Positions 1 through 12,541 of a stretch of DNA of 64,000 bases are shown one piece after another. How positions within the stretch are numbered: the first letter of the stretch is position 1; each line of letters begins with the position of its first letter. The translations under genes were made by a program, and so were the position numbers. The notes below the pieces were generated by a model. That model did not search any database, was not told the origin of the DNA, and saw nothing but the letters and a program-made list of their open reading frames with translations. Source of the DNA: Henckelia pumila (Eukaryota > Streptophyta > Magnoliopsida > Lamiales > Gesneriaceae). The stretch covers positions 84,834,151 to 84,898,150 of the forward strand of contig NC_133120.1 in NCBI RefSeq assembly GCF_033568475.1, written 5' to 3'.

Positions 1-170
1 CAGGATGCGTAAAGACCATCCTGAGTTGTTTTGATTTCATTCTTTAAGTTGTATTCAGTTGCAAACCCTGTAAACGTTTGATTTGAATAAAGAATGTTTC
101 TGATTTCTGTATTTTGCATTCGGTACTTAAGATCTGATTTCGAGGACGAAATATCTTAAGTGGGGGAGAA

Positions 171-1484
171 TGTAGTAGCCCGTAACCAAAATCAGTAATT
201 AAGAAATTAATCATAATTACTTGGGTAGAGTTCGGAAGCTCCGATCAGGATCGGAAGCTCCGAACAGGATCGGAAGCTCCGATCGATATTACGTCAAGCA
301 TGACGTGTGGCAAGATCGGAAGCTCCGATCAGGACCGGAAGCTCCAATTACCCCTATCCGGAGTCAACAAGTGATATTTTGACACGTGGCAGATCAGGAT
401 CTTCGGAAGCTCCGATGGCAGGATCGGACGTTCCGATCGAGGTTCGGACGTTCCGATCAAGGATCGGAAGTTCCGATCGTTGTCTATAAATAGAAGGCCG
501 AGGCTTCACTTTCATTTGCCAATTCCGAGTTCTCCTTTCCTTTCTAGTCCTTTTGGAGCTGTTTTAGTCTTCTTAGGCTTGGTCCGGAGGTCGGCGAGGC
601 GTTCGGTAGTCGTAGCGGAGTTGTGCCTAAGTTCTGGAGGCATCGACATCAAAGGGCTAACGACGGACGAAGGTATAGCTTTTGCTTCCTATAAATATTT
701 AGGAGTATGCAATAGTTTAGTTAAGGCTTTTAGAGCACTTTAATGGTAGTAGTATCATTTGGAAGTGTAGAGCAGACTATAGGCGTGGACCTAGAGTTGG
801 TAGAGCTTGCACTGTTTTGAGGTACGAAAGTACTGTTCGAGATATCCTGACTGAGTATGCATGTATTATGTGACTGCATGATTTATATGCCATGATATTA
901 TGCTGCATTCATTTGCATCTTGCTGTATCTCTTTCGAGATGTCTGTTAGTAGGGTTGTACCCTATCCTGTTAGTGGATGGACTTCCATCGATTTGGGTCT
1001 GGCGTATCCACGGTTATCTCGGTATGGGAGCCACCTCCTGAAGCGACGGCACAGCGTGCTACATACCAGGGCCCGGTTTGTCTCTGTTATCTGATCCTTG
1101 ACCTCGAGTCTTTAGGGAGTTCACTTTGCATGCATGTATACTCATACTCTCGCACTGAGCGTTTTATGCTCACGTCTCGTACTCTGTATTTTCTGGACAC
1201 CCTATTTCCATGGGGCAGGCTTGCAATTGGACGAAGAGGGTGGATCCAGGAGGGGCTAGTCAGTGGTTGTCCAGCTGGAGCTTCGCTTAGGTTTTATTAC
1301 TGTTGTTTGGGTTTATACAGCTATTCGATTTGGTTGTATATTATTGGATAAATTACAGATTTCTTTTTGTGGGATTGTATATTTTGTTTATGGATTCCGC
1401 AGTTTTATTCTGATATCTGTTTAATTAAGTAAATTGCATGCATAAGTGTCTGTTTAGTAGGTGATCCGGGTAAGGGTCACTACA
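171..1484 (+). repeat. 3' LTR of element A (1314 bp)
   Basis: The LTR starts TG and ends CA, directly after a polypurine tract. The last ~400 bases are homologous to the minus-strand LTR at 63086-64000; both hold a stretch around GGACACCCTAT...CCATGGGGCAGG and the terminal GGTCACTACA. A TATA-like box (CTATAAATAG) lies at 484-493. The five bases after the LTR (TAGCT, 1485-1489) are the expected target duplication; the other copy is left of the window. Confidence 0.85.
231..478 (+). promoter_or_regulatory. Array of nine short palindromes upstream of the LTR TATA box
   Basis: Nine units of the form GATCGGAAGCTCCGATC or GATCGGACGTTCCGATC (some with one or two changes) lie between 231 and 478. 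They are clustered in two blocks that end just before CTATAAATAG at 484-493. Each unit is an inverted repeat of about 7 bp around a 3-bp centre. Position and repetition suggest an enhancer or protein-binding array in the U3 part of LTR A. That role is inferred, not shown. Confidence 0.6.
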
Positions 1485-1896
1485 TAGCTCCTACCGGCGG
1501 CGAGGACATATGAGCAGACATGCAGTGACCCCGTGACCGTGATAGATGTTTGAGTCACATTGCATGTTTTAATTATGTCAGCATGTTACACTTTTTAATT
1601 ATTTTTCAGTGGTTGTGGTTTTGAATATTTTATTTGAATATTTTCAGTGCATGCAAATTTTACATCATTTTTCTTATGCAGTATTTTTAATTAAATGTTT
1701 GACTCAGATAATTATTTTATTTAAAGAATGCAATTTTTATTTAAGTTATTTATTTATTTATTTATTTATTTTAAATCTTTTTATTCTGTGCATGTATGTA
1801 TGGGCATATATGTGCATATTTTATTTAGTAAGTATATATATATAAAAAAAAAATTCCGCATATTTATTTATTAATTATAGAGTTAGGGTCGTTTCA
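1485..1896 (+). repeat. Right-hand part of the 5' LTR of element B
   Basis: 412 bp matching 7908-8317 of the 3' LTR with few differences and ending in GTTTCA. The left part of this LTR is displaced beyond the window by the insertion of element A at 1484/1485. Confidence 0.9.
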
Positions 1897-1898
1897 GT

Positions 1899-1912
1899 TG
1901 GTATCAGAGCAC
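1899..1912 (+). other. Primer binding site of element B
   Basis: TGGTATCAGAGCAC lies two bases after the 5' LTR end and is the standard complement to the 3' end of initiator tRNA-Met used by many plant gypsy and copia elements. Confidence 0.9.
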
Positions 1913-2067
1913 GGTCCTTGGAGGGGTCATTACTGCTATGCGAGCTCAGAAATCCACGCTACCGGTCTGTAAGTTTTAAGTGTTTATAGCATGTTTTATT
2001 TTTAAGAATTTAAGTTAGCATTAATTTTAAACAACTTAGTTATGCATGACGATTTACGTAAAGAAAT

Positions 2068-5000
2068 ATGTGGTGGTGCAGAATGCCTCCCAGACCGATG
2101 AACAGACGTGGGGGATCTCCACCTACACCTCCACCTCCACCTCCACCTCCGCAGAACCCTCTAGCAGCATTGGAGCAGGCCAATGCGAATATGATGGCAG
2201 GGATTACTGCTCTGTTAGAGCAGCAGGCTACTCGCCCTAGGTTGTCCCATGAGGAGGACGTTGCTGAGAGGTTCCAGAAGAAGGGACCCAAGGAGTTTGT
2301 TGGTACCACCGATCCTTTGGTGGCTGAGGGATGGATTCGATCTCTGGAGTCCATCTTTGCTTATATGGGGATCACAGACACCGACAGGGTGAACTGTGCG
2401 ACGTACATGCTGAGGGGTGACGCAGCGCTATGGTGGGAGGGTGCTGCCAGGGGAGTTCACCTTCCTACACTGACATGGACAAAGTTTAGGCATATCTTCT
2501 ACGCCAAGTACTTCACTGAGGATGTGCGCAATTGCATGATCCGGGAGTTTATGAGTCTCCGTCAGGGGGACAAGACAGTGGTCGAGTATGTGAGCCAGTT
2601 CGAGAGGGGGTGTCGCGTTGTGCCTCTGATTTCAGATAGTCCACCAGAGAAGTTGAGGCAGTTTGTGGAGGGTTTGAGGGAGGATATCAAGCATGATGTT
2701 CAGCGCCATCTAGCAGATCATTATCAGAGATACAGGTGGTTCGTGATTTTCCGGATGTCTTTCCGGAGGATGTTGCAGGAATTCCACCAGTGAGAGATGT
2801 GGAGTTCAGCATCGACTTAGTGCCAGACACCGTGCCTATCTCTAAGGCACCGTACAGACTTGCTCCTACCGAGATGAAAGAGTTGAAGGAGCAGATTCAG
2901 GAGTTGTTAGAGAAAGGCTTTGTTCGTCCTAGCTTTTCTTCGTGGGGAGCTCCGGTGTTATTTGTGAAGAAGAAGGATGGCAGTATGAGACTGTGCATCG
3001 ATTACCGAGAGCTCAACAGGGTCACAGTGAAGAACAAGTATCCACTGCCGAGGATAGAGGATTTATTTGACCAGTTGCAGGGAGCTTCAGTGTTCTCCAA
3101 GATCGACCTGTGATCTGGTTATCATCAGTTGCGTGTTAGAGATGCAGATGTGTCCAAGACTGCTTTCAGGACACGATATGGGCATTACGAGTTCTTAGTG
3201 ATGCCATTTGGGATGACCAATGCTCCGGCGGTTTTCATGGATCTCATGAACCGAGTCTTTCAGCCGTATCTAGATCAGTTCATCATAGTCTTCATTGATG
3301 ATATTTTGATCTATTCTAGGAGCATCGAGGAGCATAGACAGCATCTTCAGACAGCCTTGCAGACTTTGAGGGAGCATCGGTTGTATGCCAAGTTCAGCAA
3401 GTGCGAGTTTTGGCTTGAGCAGGTGGCATTTCTTGGCCACATTATTTCGAGAGATGGGATTTCAGTTGATCAGTCGAAGGTTGAGGCAGTGCAGAATTGG
3501 GGTATTCCGAAGAATGCTTCGGAGATTCGCAGTTTCTTGGGTTTGGCAGGATATTATAGGAAGTTCATCAAGGGTTTTTCCTCTATTGCAGTACCCTTGA
3601 CTTCCTTGACCAAGAAGAATGCGAAGTTTATCTGGAGTTCAGACTGTCAGAGGAGCTTCGATCAGCTGAAGGAAGCACTCACTACTGCACCAGTGTTAGC
3701 GATGACAGTACCACACGAGGAGTTAGTGGTGTACACCGACGCGTCTAAACTAGGTTTAGGCGCAGTGCTTACGCAGTGTGGTAAGGTTATTGCGTATGCG
3801 TCGAGGCAGCTGAAGATTCATGAGCAGAATTATCCGACGCATGACTTGGAGTTGGCAGCAGTGGTTTTCGCTTTGAAAATCTGGAGGCACTATCTGTATG
3901 GCGAGAAGTGCAAGATTTTCACAGACCACAAGAGTCTCAAGTACTTCTTCACACAGAAGGAGTTGAACATGAGACAGCGCAGATGGTTGGAGTTGGTGAA
4001 GGACTATGACTGTGACATTAGCTACCATTCGGGTAAAGCTAATGTAGTGGCCGATGCTTTGAGTCGGAAGTCGTCAGTGGTATCATGTATGACTGTACAG
4101 TTACCACTACAGAGCGAGATTCAGAGATTTGACTTGGAGTGTTATCCGAGTGGTCATGCACCGAGCTTGTCAGTGTTGACGGTGCAGTCAGTTCTGCGAG
4201 ATCGGATTAGGGATGAACAGTCTACTGATGAGGAGTTGCAGCGATGGAGACAGAGAGATGAGGCTAGGGGTAACCTCTTGTATACAGTGGTGGATGGTAT
4301 CGTTAAGTACCGTGGTAGGATGTGGGTACCGAACGTCAATCAGTTGAGAGCTGAGATTTTAGCAGAGGCTCACACATCTCCGTACTCCATTCACCCCGGA
4401 AGTACGAAGATGTACAAAGATTTGCAGCTATTGTATTGGTGGCCCGGAATGAAGAGTGACATCGGGAGAGTGGTGTCAGAGTGCTTGACTTGTCAGCAAG
4501 TCAAGGCAGAGCATCAGCGTCCAGCAGGACTTCTTAGACCTCTTCCTATTTCGGAATGGAAATGGGAGAATATTACGATGGACTTTGTGGTTGGCTTACC
4601 GAGGAGTGCCAGAGGTTGCACAGCGATTTGGGTGATTGTGGATAGACTCACCAAGTCAGCTCATTTCTTTCCGGTGAGGACTACTTATTCTTTGACACAG
4701 TATGCAGAGCTTTACATCAGAGAGATTGTTAGACTGCATGGCATACCAGTGTCTATTGTGTCAGACAGAGATCCGAGATTCACATCTGCGTTTTGGAAGA
4801 GTCTGCACACAGCTTTGGGGACTAGGCTTTTGTTCAGCACAGCATTCCATCCCCAGACAGATGGTCAGTCTGAGAGGGTGATCCAGGTTCTCGAGGATCT
4901 TCTGAGAGCTTGTGTCATTGATTTTCGGGGCTCTTGGGAGACTAGACTGTCATTAGTGGAGTTTACCTATAACAACAGTTTTCAGTCGTCTATAGGCATG

Positions 5001-5618
5001 GCTCCTTATGCAGCCTTGTATGGGAGGAGATGCAGATCTCCTGTGCATTGGGATGAGGTTGGTGAGCGGATTTTACTGGGTCCTGAGATTGTGCAGCAGA
5101 CAGCTGACATTGTGACTCAGATTCGAGATCGGATGAGGACTGCTCAGAGTCGTCAGAAGAGTTATGCAGATGCCAGACGACGAGATTTGGAGTTCGCAGT
5201 AGGTGATCACGTATTCCTGAAGGTGTCACCTATGAAGGGAGTAGTGCGTTTTGGCCGGAGAGGCAAGCTTAATCCGAGGTATATAGGGCCATTCGAGATC
5301 TTGGAGAGAGTTGGCACGTTGGCCTACCGTTTAGCTCTACCACCGGGGCTAGCGGCAGTGCACAACGTTTTCCATGTATCCATGCTTCGGAGATATGTCT
5401 CTAACCCGTCGCATGTGTTGGATTTCGAGCCCTTGCAGTTGCCACCAGATCTAGTTTATGAGGAGAAGACAGTGCGGATCTTGGCTAGGGAGGAGCGGAG
5501 GCTTAGGACGCGGGTCATACCGATGGTCAGAGTCCAGTGGCTGAATCACTCGGAGGAGGAAGCTACTTGGGAGACCGAGGCAGACATGAGGACTCGCTAC
5601 CCAGAGTTGTTCGAGTAA
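2068..5618 (+). pseudogene. gag-pol region of element B (fossil)
   Basis: Recognisable parts in order are gag (about 2068-2700), reverse transcriptase (about 2740-3620, with an FIDDIL active-site motif near 3294), RNase H (about 3690-4060), integrase (about 4370-5030, with [11 protein letters not shown] near 4846) and a chromodomain-like C-terminus (about 5440-5618, [14 protein letters not shown]). This arrangement is typical of Tekay/Del chromoviruses. The region is broken and is not expected to give a working polyprotein. Some shorter open frames on the opposite strand are shadows of it. Confidence 0.9.
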
Positions 5619-5649
5619 GTACTTTAAATTTCGAGGACAAAATTCAATT

Positions 5650-5664
5650 TAAGGGGGGGAGAAT
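5650..5664 (+). other. Polypurine tract of element B
   Basis: A run of A and G with seven consecutive G residues, directly before the TGTAACACCC start of the 3' LTR. This is the usual plus-strand primer position. Confidence 0.85.
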
Positions 5665-8317
5665 TGTAACACCCGGTATTTTAAATACGTAAATCCGCAT
5701 GCATAATTAGGGTATTTAATTATTTAAATTTGTAATTTATGGGTTAAATAATTATGTGAATTATTTGTGCATAATTTAATTTATTTTTAAGCATTTAACC
5801 CATAATTAATGATTTTTATGATTTTTAGTATTTTAATTATTTTATCTCGTAGACGGGACCGTGGACGGACGAGATGACAACTTTCTAGCCAATTAATTTC
5901 ATAAGCCTTTTTAGAGCCCTAAAATATTATTTTGAGTTTTATTACCTCAAAATTTTTAGTATTTAATTTTATATAATTTTAGGAGTCCATTTTATTCAAA
6001 ATAAGCCAAAATATTGACTTTTTAGTATTTTTAAAATTCCATTAAATTGATATTTCGAGATTTTAATATATTTAAGATATTTATCAGATTTCTTTTCTTA
6101 ATTAGATTTTTTTTTAAGTTATATATTTATATATTAAAATCCTTAGTAATATATTTAATATCCTAAAAACCTATTTTATTAAAAACAAAACCTAATCTAC
6201 CCAAACCCCACGCCCAAAGCCATCAGCCGCCCACCCCTACTGATCATCATCTTCCTCAACCGAGCAGCCCCAAGAAAGAACACCATAGCCACGTTTTTGA
6301 AGGTCCAAAGCAAGTCGTCGTCGTCCCGTCGTCCCGGAATCGTCCCACGCACGTTTTTCTCTTCAATTTCGGTGAAAGGCATGATTTTCTTCCATTTTTT
6401 TCGTACCTATCAGATATTATTTTGTGTGGATTGTGTATGCATCAAAACTTTCAAGTTTATTTCAGAAAATGGTTCGGTTGTTCGGTTTATGTACAAGGTT
6501 TCTTGTTTTCCTTTTTCATGTTCACGTTTTCAGGTCCACCATGGCTGGTATGGCTGCTGGTCAGGGTTTTAGGTAGTGTGAGGAGGGTCTGGACCGAATG
6601 GCTCGAGTGGCTCGAGCCAAACGGCCCCAAGAAGTCGGCTGGTGCGGATTGGGCTCCCTTGGTGCGCAGGTTAGGGTTTTGAGAAGGGGGGGCTCGGCGA
6701 GTTGGTCCAGGCTACATGGGGCTGGGGCTGGGTCAGGTCAGGTCCGCCCAGACGTGGGCTACGTCTGGGCGGCGGCGCTCCGGCCAGTGGCGGCCGGAGC
6801 AGGCCGGCAGCAGCCAAGGAGTGGCTGCTGCTCACGGCCGCAGCCGAGAAGGGATAGGGCGACGGGTCTTAGGGTTTTCAGTTGAGTCCGGGTCGGGTCT
6901 GTGGTCCGGGTCGGGTCAGTAGGGTAGTGGGTCGGGTTAAGTTGGTCCGAGTCCGGGTTGGTGGGCCGGGCTCGAGTCTTTTTATTTTTAAAGTATTTTA
7001 TGAATTAATTGGTTTTTGGGCCAATTAATTAGAAATAAAATTATTTGGACTCCCAAATAATTTTATTTAGGTTTTAAAATTTTAATTAATTTAGTCCATT
7101 AATTTTATGGGCTTTTGAGCCCATAAAAGTTATTGGGCCAGTCTTTGGGCTTTTGGGCCCATTAGGCCAGTTTACGTTGTTATTGGGCCTAGAATGTTTT
7201 ATGGGCTTTAAATTATTTTAATTGGGCTTAGAACAATTTTATTGGGCTTAAGTATGTTATTGGGCCAGATTTAAGTAATTGGGCTTGAGTGTTAGGGCCA
7301 TCAGTCCAGTACAATCCATGAGAAATTTGCATGTGTCGTGATTATATATTTAATTATTTTTATGCATTGAAGTTATTTTAATATTTATATGTTGGTAAGA
7401 AATTAAATTAAATATATATAAATGACACACATTTTATTTAAGTACATGCATTCATGAAATAATTTTATGCATAATTAAATGTTTAAGGTTGAGCAATAAT
7501 AAAATATTTTATGTTGGAAGTTGAAGTAGTGTGACAATTTAAAGGGGATTCGTCCCCATATGTGAACTATTGAAGGGCAGTTTACTGCCAATTTAAGAGG
7601 TGATTCGTCACCGCCACGTACGTTGGTTTCTACGCTGATCAGTATTTAATGTATGATTTAAGGTTACACTACGGATACAACCATGCGATGTTAGAAAATT
7701 ATTTGCTCAACGATATTTATGTATTATGTTATTTAAGTTAATTTAAGTTATGATATGTTATGATATTTCTAAGCATGCTCATTCATGTATATGTTATGTA
7801 TTAATATTTAATTGTTTTAAATTATTTTAAGCCCTTGTTATGTTAGCATGTTGGGCCTCTAGGCTCACTACACTGGTATGGTGCAGGTGAGTTCGTAGAG
7901 GATGATGTAGCTCCTACCGGCGGCGAGGACATATGAGCGGACATGCAGTGACCCCGTGACCGTGATAGATGTCTGAGTCACATTGCATGTTTTAATTATG
8001 TCAGCATGTTACACTTTTTAATTATTTTTCAGTGGTTGTGGTTTTGAATATTTTATTTGAATATTTTCAGTGCATGCAAATTTTACATCATTTTTCTTAT
8101 GTAGTATTTTTAATTAAATGTTTGACTCAAATAATTATTTTATTTAAAGAATGCAATTTTTATTTAAGTTATTTATTTATTTATTTTAAATCTTTTTATT
8201 CTTTGTATGTATGTATGTATGTGCATATATGTGCATATTTTATTTAGTAAGTATATATATAAAAAAAAAAAAATTTCCGCATATTTATTTATTAATTATA
8301 AAGTTAGGATTGTTTCA
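5665..8317 (+). repeat. 3' LTR of element B (2653 bp)
   Basis: Begins TGTAACACCC and ends GTTTCA. It is unusually long and has many GGGC and TTGGGCC words at 6870-7300. A solo LTR of the same family lies at 31646-34661. Small open frames in it (6197-6922) have no recognisable product and are not called. Confidence 0.9.
7544..7612 (+). repeat. Three mini-hairpins in the LTR of element B
   Basis: GGGGATTCGTCCCC (7544-7557), GGCAGTTTACTGCC (7576-7589) and GGTGATTCGTCACC (7599-7612) are perfect inverted repeats with short loops, followed by GCCACGTACG. The same place in the solo LTR (33900-34004) has five hairpins with different stem sequences. Confidence 0.8.
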
Positions 8318-8624
8318 TATTAAGTTTGGAAATCTCACAATTTTATTATAAAGTACTCCATGTGATGTTTCTCACTGGGGTTCGGTTCCGCCCATTACCT
8401 GAGCAGCGTTTTGCATGGCGGCCACGTGTCACGATACATGCACAGTGGCAGTTTGTTTAGGATAAAGTGGATCCATACCGCTTCACCATTTTCTTCATTT
8501 GCACCCCCAAAAATTCATCACCAGATAAATACCAAATACAATACTATTCTTCCAATACCAAAATCACATACAGGAAGCTACTGATTACGATCACTATCAA
8601 ATTAATATTAATATCAATTCAAAC
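8318..8624 (+). promoter_or_regulatory. Upstream region and 5' leader of the DUF639 gene, with a G-box
   Basis: Only 307 bp separate the end of element B's LTR from the ATG at 8625. A G-box core CACGTG lies at 8423-8428, inside GGCCACGTGTCA. G-boxes are bound by plant bZIP and bHLH factors. No clear TATA box was seen. Part of the promoter may lie inside or beyond the LTR. Confidence 0.45.
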
Positions 8625-11600
8625 ATGGAGAAGAAGAGTACCAATAAGAAGCATCTCTCCTCCATTGCCAACGACGTCGTCCAGCGTTGTGCCCTGTAAA
8701 TCTCTCTCTCTCTCCCTCGTTCGTTATTCGTTTCTGCAGTTTAATTGATGATGAATATCCATTGGTTTGTATTGATCGATACGTAATATTCTTAGGTTAC
8801 ATATGTTTGTAAATGATATGGATTCTTTTTCACCGAGAAATGGGATGTGATATATGGTATATATATATAAGACCGCGTGATTTAATTTGTTTCAGGACGC
8901 TAGATACTTTGATTGATGCAGTGGTGGAAGATTTCGAGAGAGAATATTGGAGACAAGAAATGGGGTGGTCATATTCGAGAAAGTTGGTAGAGTTTTGCAG
9001 CTCCAAAGCGCTTACAATCATGTGCGGTTCTATAGATCATGAGAGGATCAACGATGGTTCCTTTAGCCGCTTCACTTTTGATATGATGCTTGCTTGGGAG
9101 ATTCCAAGTTCTGAAGAAGAAGAATCTCATACTGTGAGTTTCTTTATTAATTTTGCTTCATTCATTTAATTTCCCTTGCATGATAATAAATTAAATATCT
9201 TCATTAAAACAATTAATATATGGTTTCCTAGTGCAGCTTCATTGTGGGTATCTGATATATATCATGCGTAGTGATTCATGCAAGTATTTGTTGAGTTTTC
9301 AGGAATGTGTGGCAAAACAGAGAGAGGAGAGGAAAGTTCCTATGGTAGGCAGCCAAGTTCAAGATGATATCCCTCTTTTCTATTCCGATCTCATGCCACT
9401 CCTTGTAAGTGAATTAATTGTGGTGTCGTCCAAATTCAAGTTTCCGAGTTGAATGGAGCATGCATGTTAAGCATAATATTTAGAAAGTTAGATGTTTTGT
9501 TTTTTTGCTCTTTGATAGGTGGACAGTGAGCCAAGCACCGGAGAAGATTCTTTTGTGTGGTTGGGGACACTTGTTCCTTTGATAGCCGACTATGTTAATG
9601 GGAGATTTACGTTCGAAACACTGACGGCACCTACTGGAAATCGACTTCACTTTCCAGCTTACGACAAATTTCTACGGGAAATTCACAAGTAAAATATCCC
9701 CTCTCGTCATGCCTTCCTTTCGTAGCATTTTAAATAAAGTTGTTTTAGAGTAACTGGGAATTAATTTGGATGAGTGAGGGGGGGCAGAGTTTATTGATGT
9801 TTCTTGGGGGAAATTAAAGGACCTGCGGTTTTGGAGAAATTTGTATATAAAACTTTTTAAATAAAGGGTGGCCTTATTATTAACCGCTGCAGGGCAGCCT
9901 GTAGATTTGTTTCTTAAATTTTCTTGATTTTTGTTAGATGCATAAAGCATCTGCAGAAGCAAGATGTTCCGAAAGGGGTAGAGCTAGTAGATGATGAGTT
10001 TATACTCCATGTGGAAGGAACCGCGAGCTCGCAGAGAGTCGTGCGTCATATCGGCGGATCAAGTTGGCCGGGTGAGCACATTTGTCTTCGTACTTATACA
10101 AAAGCATTTATATGCATTAATTATATGTATAAACCTTAGGTTATCTGCACTAGTTAACAAAAATGTTGGGATGTTTTCTAGGAAGGCTGACTTTGACAAA
10201 CTATGCCCTTTACTTTGAGGCATCTGGTATCATATCTTATGATGATGCATTGAAACTTGACCTTTCGAAAGATGTCGGGCAGAATGTGAAATCTTCGGCT
10301 ACCGGCCCGTGGGGTGCTCCTATTTTCGACAAAGCCATAGTATACGAATCTCCGGAATTGTGAGTCATGATAAGTTTACAACACACTATGCTGATTCATT
10401 ACATGTATCAATTCTCATACCCCTATTACTGTGGGTCATATAGTCAATTTTTAACACAAAAAAATTTTCTTTTCTTTTTCAAGGATTCCACCTTAGATTT
10501 TGAAAAAAAAATGTTTATGTTGTATCAGAATCAAGTGTGTATCGGGGTTAACCCAGTTATTCAAGTATATATGGTAAATTCTTGAGTTGACTGTAGCCTA
10601 TCGATGTTTTAGGCAAGAGGGTGTTGTCTTAGAGTTTCCGGAGATGACAAGCTCAACAAGACGTGACCACTGGCTTGCTCTCGTGAAAGAGGTGATACTA
10701 CTGCATCGTTTTCTCTCGAAGTTCAAGCTCGAATCGCCGCTTGAAGCGTGGGAGATGCATGCAAGGACAATATTAGGGATTATCCGGCTTCACGCAGCAA
10801 GAGAAATGCTAAGGATTTCACCTCCGGTACCCAATCGTTTTCTAATATTTACCTTGCTCGACGAGGTGCCCAAGGGAGACTACGTGCTAGATGAGCTTGC
10901 TGACAGTTTGAAAAAGGTTACTAGCGGACATCCATGCAGTGCTAGCTCGATTCTGAGAAATTTGAACACTTCCCGCCCTCCAATTCCTTCTGTTGAGATA
11001 CCACAAGTCGATGAGGTTAGTGGAATTGTCCAGCCTGAAAATCTAGCATCATTGGAGAGTGCGATACACCAAGCGAGAGAGGAGGCGAAAGAAGTTGAAA
11101 TGGCTAAAGCTACTGCAGAAGGGCTGAAAGAGGAAGGAATCAGCGAAAGTGCCCAAGTTCTTATTGTAAGTTAGAAACATGCATGTCATGCTAGTTAACG
11201 TTAAAAAATTCATTGTCGTACTAGAAACCTCATATTGTTGTTTCAATATATTGATATGAATAACTTTGATGTGTAGGGGCTGCTTAAACCGTTCAAAAGT
11301 TTAGTCCCATGGTCTCGAGAAGTTATTTCGTGGGAAAGGCCTGGAACGACTTGGATCATCATAATTACCACGCTCGTAATCGTCTACAAGTAAGTTTTCA
11401 ATAAATAGGTAATACTTTGTCACGAGTCTCTTGGCCTAGTATCACCATCTGTCCCAAAAATGGGTATATGAAAAAAAATGAAATGTAATGTTTTCCAAGC
11501 TGCTAAGATGTTTGGATTCTTGGTGCATGTCTACGCACGTGTGAAGTTAAAACTATGAATTGTGTTATATTGAAATGTAGAGAGTGGGTTGGCAAGGCAA

Positions 11601-12129
11601 TATCAGCTTTCTTGTTGTGCGTGGTCGCAAAGATGGTGTGGGCAAGATGTTGGGGGATTCCCGCGAAGCAGGACAAAATCGTTATACGCACTGGATCCGA
11701 TCAGACAACAATGGAGAGCATAGTGTCAGCTCAACATGGTTTGAGAAGTTTGCATGAAATGATGCAACAAGTGAACATAACATTGTTGAAAATTTGGTCC
11801 TTGTTGGTCTCAAGAACTCCAAAGGTACGATAAAAAGATGAAAATGGTTTTGAATATCACTGTATCAGTGCCTTTTAACTCAATACTTGTTGTCGCGCGT
11901 TTTGGTTGTGCAGCATACCAACACGGTGATGATCTTTATGACCGGATTGGCCCTTGTACTAGCCGTGGTTCCGTTCAAGTTCATCTTGATGGCGATCGTG
12001 TTGCATGGCTTTACGATAAACTCGAAATTGGGTAAGCATTTTCAGAGCGAACAAGGGAATCGGCGTTTGAGAGAGTGGTGGGATTCCATCCCGGTCATTC
12101 CAGTGGAAGTTGTGGACAAGGATAAATAA
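8625..12129 (+). CDS. DUF639 family membrane protein
   Basis: Ten exons: 8625-8695, 8896-9133, 9303-9404, 9519-9688, 9938-10071, 10182-10359, 10613-11165, 11277-11389, 11581-11824, 11914-12129. They sum to 2019 nt, in frame, giving 672 residues, and all introns are GT-AG. The protein matches the plant DUF639 family (of the type of Arabidopsis At5g23390, from memory), whose function is unknown. Family-like stretches include HIGGSSWPGRLTLTNYALYF (about residues 249-268). A charged, probably coiled stretch rich in Glu, Ala and Lys lies near residues 450-475. The C-terminal third has hydrophobic segments at about 508-519 and 523-540 and a long one at about 604-635, so a membrane location is likely. 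The ATG is the first in the leader and opens the only frame that joins exon 2. The element B LTR ends about 300 bp upstream. Family assignment is fairly sure; function is not. Confidence 0.88.
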
Positions 12130-12541
12130 GGTGGTCTCTTTTTTTTGTAGGCAGAGGTTGCCCTTTTATTTGATCTAAAGATATAGAGACATTTTCTATG
12201 CCGTATAATATAAATCTATGCCACAAAATGATCTGTGTATCTGACGGTATAGCAAAATTTCAAATTTAAATTCAATATCTTAGTAAAGTTCGCTTTCACA
12301 ATTTAAATTTAAATATTAACATAAGAAATATTAGACTCACACAAAGACTACCTACGCACTGCGCACAATATTGTATATATGGTCATTTATAGTCGTAAAT
12401 TGAGTTTTTCAATCTAAATTTAACATAAATCATTAAAATATTTTCATTATTCTATCAAGTAAAGATGACTTACATATATTGATCTCAACATACACTTTTA
12501 GATGAGCTGAAATACTATTTTTTAAAAAAATTGGGTGAAGG

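Larger units (their letters stand above)
1..1484 (+). mobile_element. 3' end of a Ty3/gypsy LTR retrotransposon (element A), cut by the window edge
   Basis: A fossil of the LTR retrotransposon class. Bases 1-30 resemble the last codons of a gypsy pol/chromodomain (compare the end of element B near 5600). A purine-rich tract follows at about 156-170, and a complete LTR runs from 171 (TGTAGTAGCC) to 1484 (CACTACA). The element sits inside the 5' LTR of element B: the sequence after 1484 continues B's LTR exactly as seen uninterrupted at 7908. Only the 3' end is in view, so its completeness cannot be judged. Confidence 0.85.
1485..8317 (+). mobile_element. Ty3/gypsy retrotransposon, Tekay/Del chromovirus type (element B), broken
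   Basis: A fossil with residual 5' LTR 1485-1896, tRNA-Met-type primer site 1899-1912, gag-pol region 2068-5618, polypurine tract about 5650-5664 and 3' LTR 5665-8317. The order RT, RNase H, integrase and a C-terminal chromodomain-like segment identifies the chromovirus branch of Ty3/gypsy. It is broken, with about three breaks. The two LTR segments that can be compared (1485-1896 and 7908-8317) show roughly ten single differences by eye over about 410 bp. At the plant LTR rate often used (1.3e-8 per site per year) this suggests about one million years. Confidence 0.9.

Noticed and set aside
3756-4339. Minus-strand open frames inside the gypsy pol region
   Set aside because: Shadows of the RNase H and linker coding sequence; no similarity to known proteins.
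6197-6922. Open frames in the middle of the 3' LTR of element B
   Set aside because: GC-rich LTR sequence with no family features, and the corresponding frames are not kept in the solo LTR.
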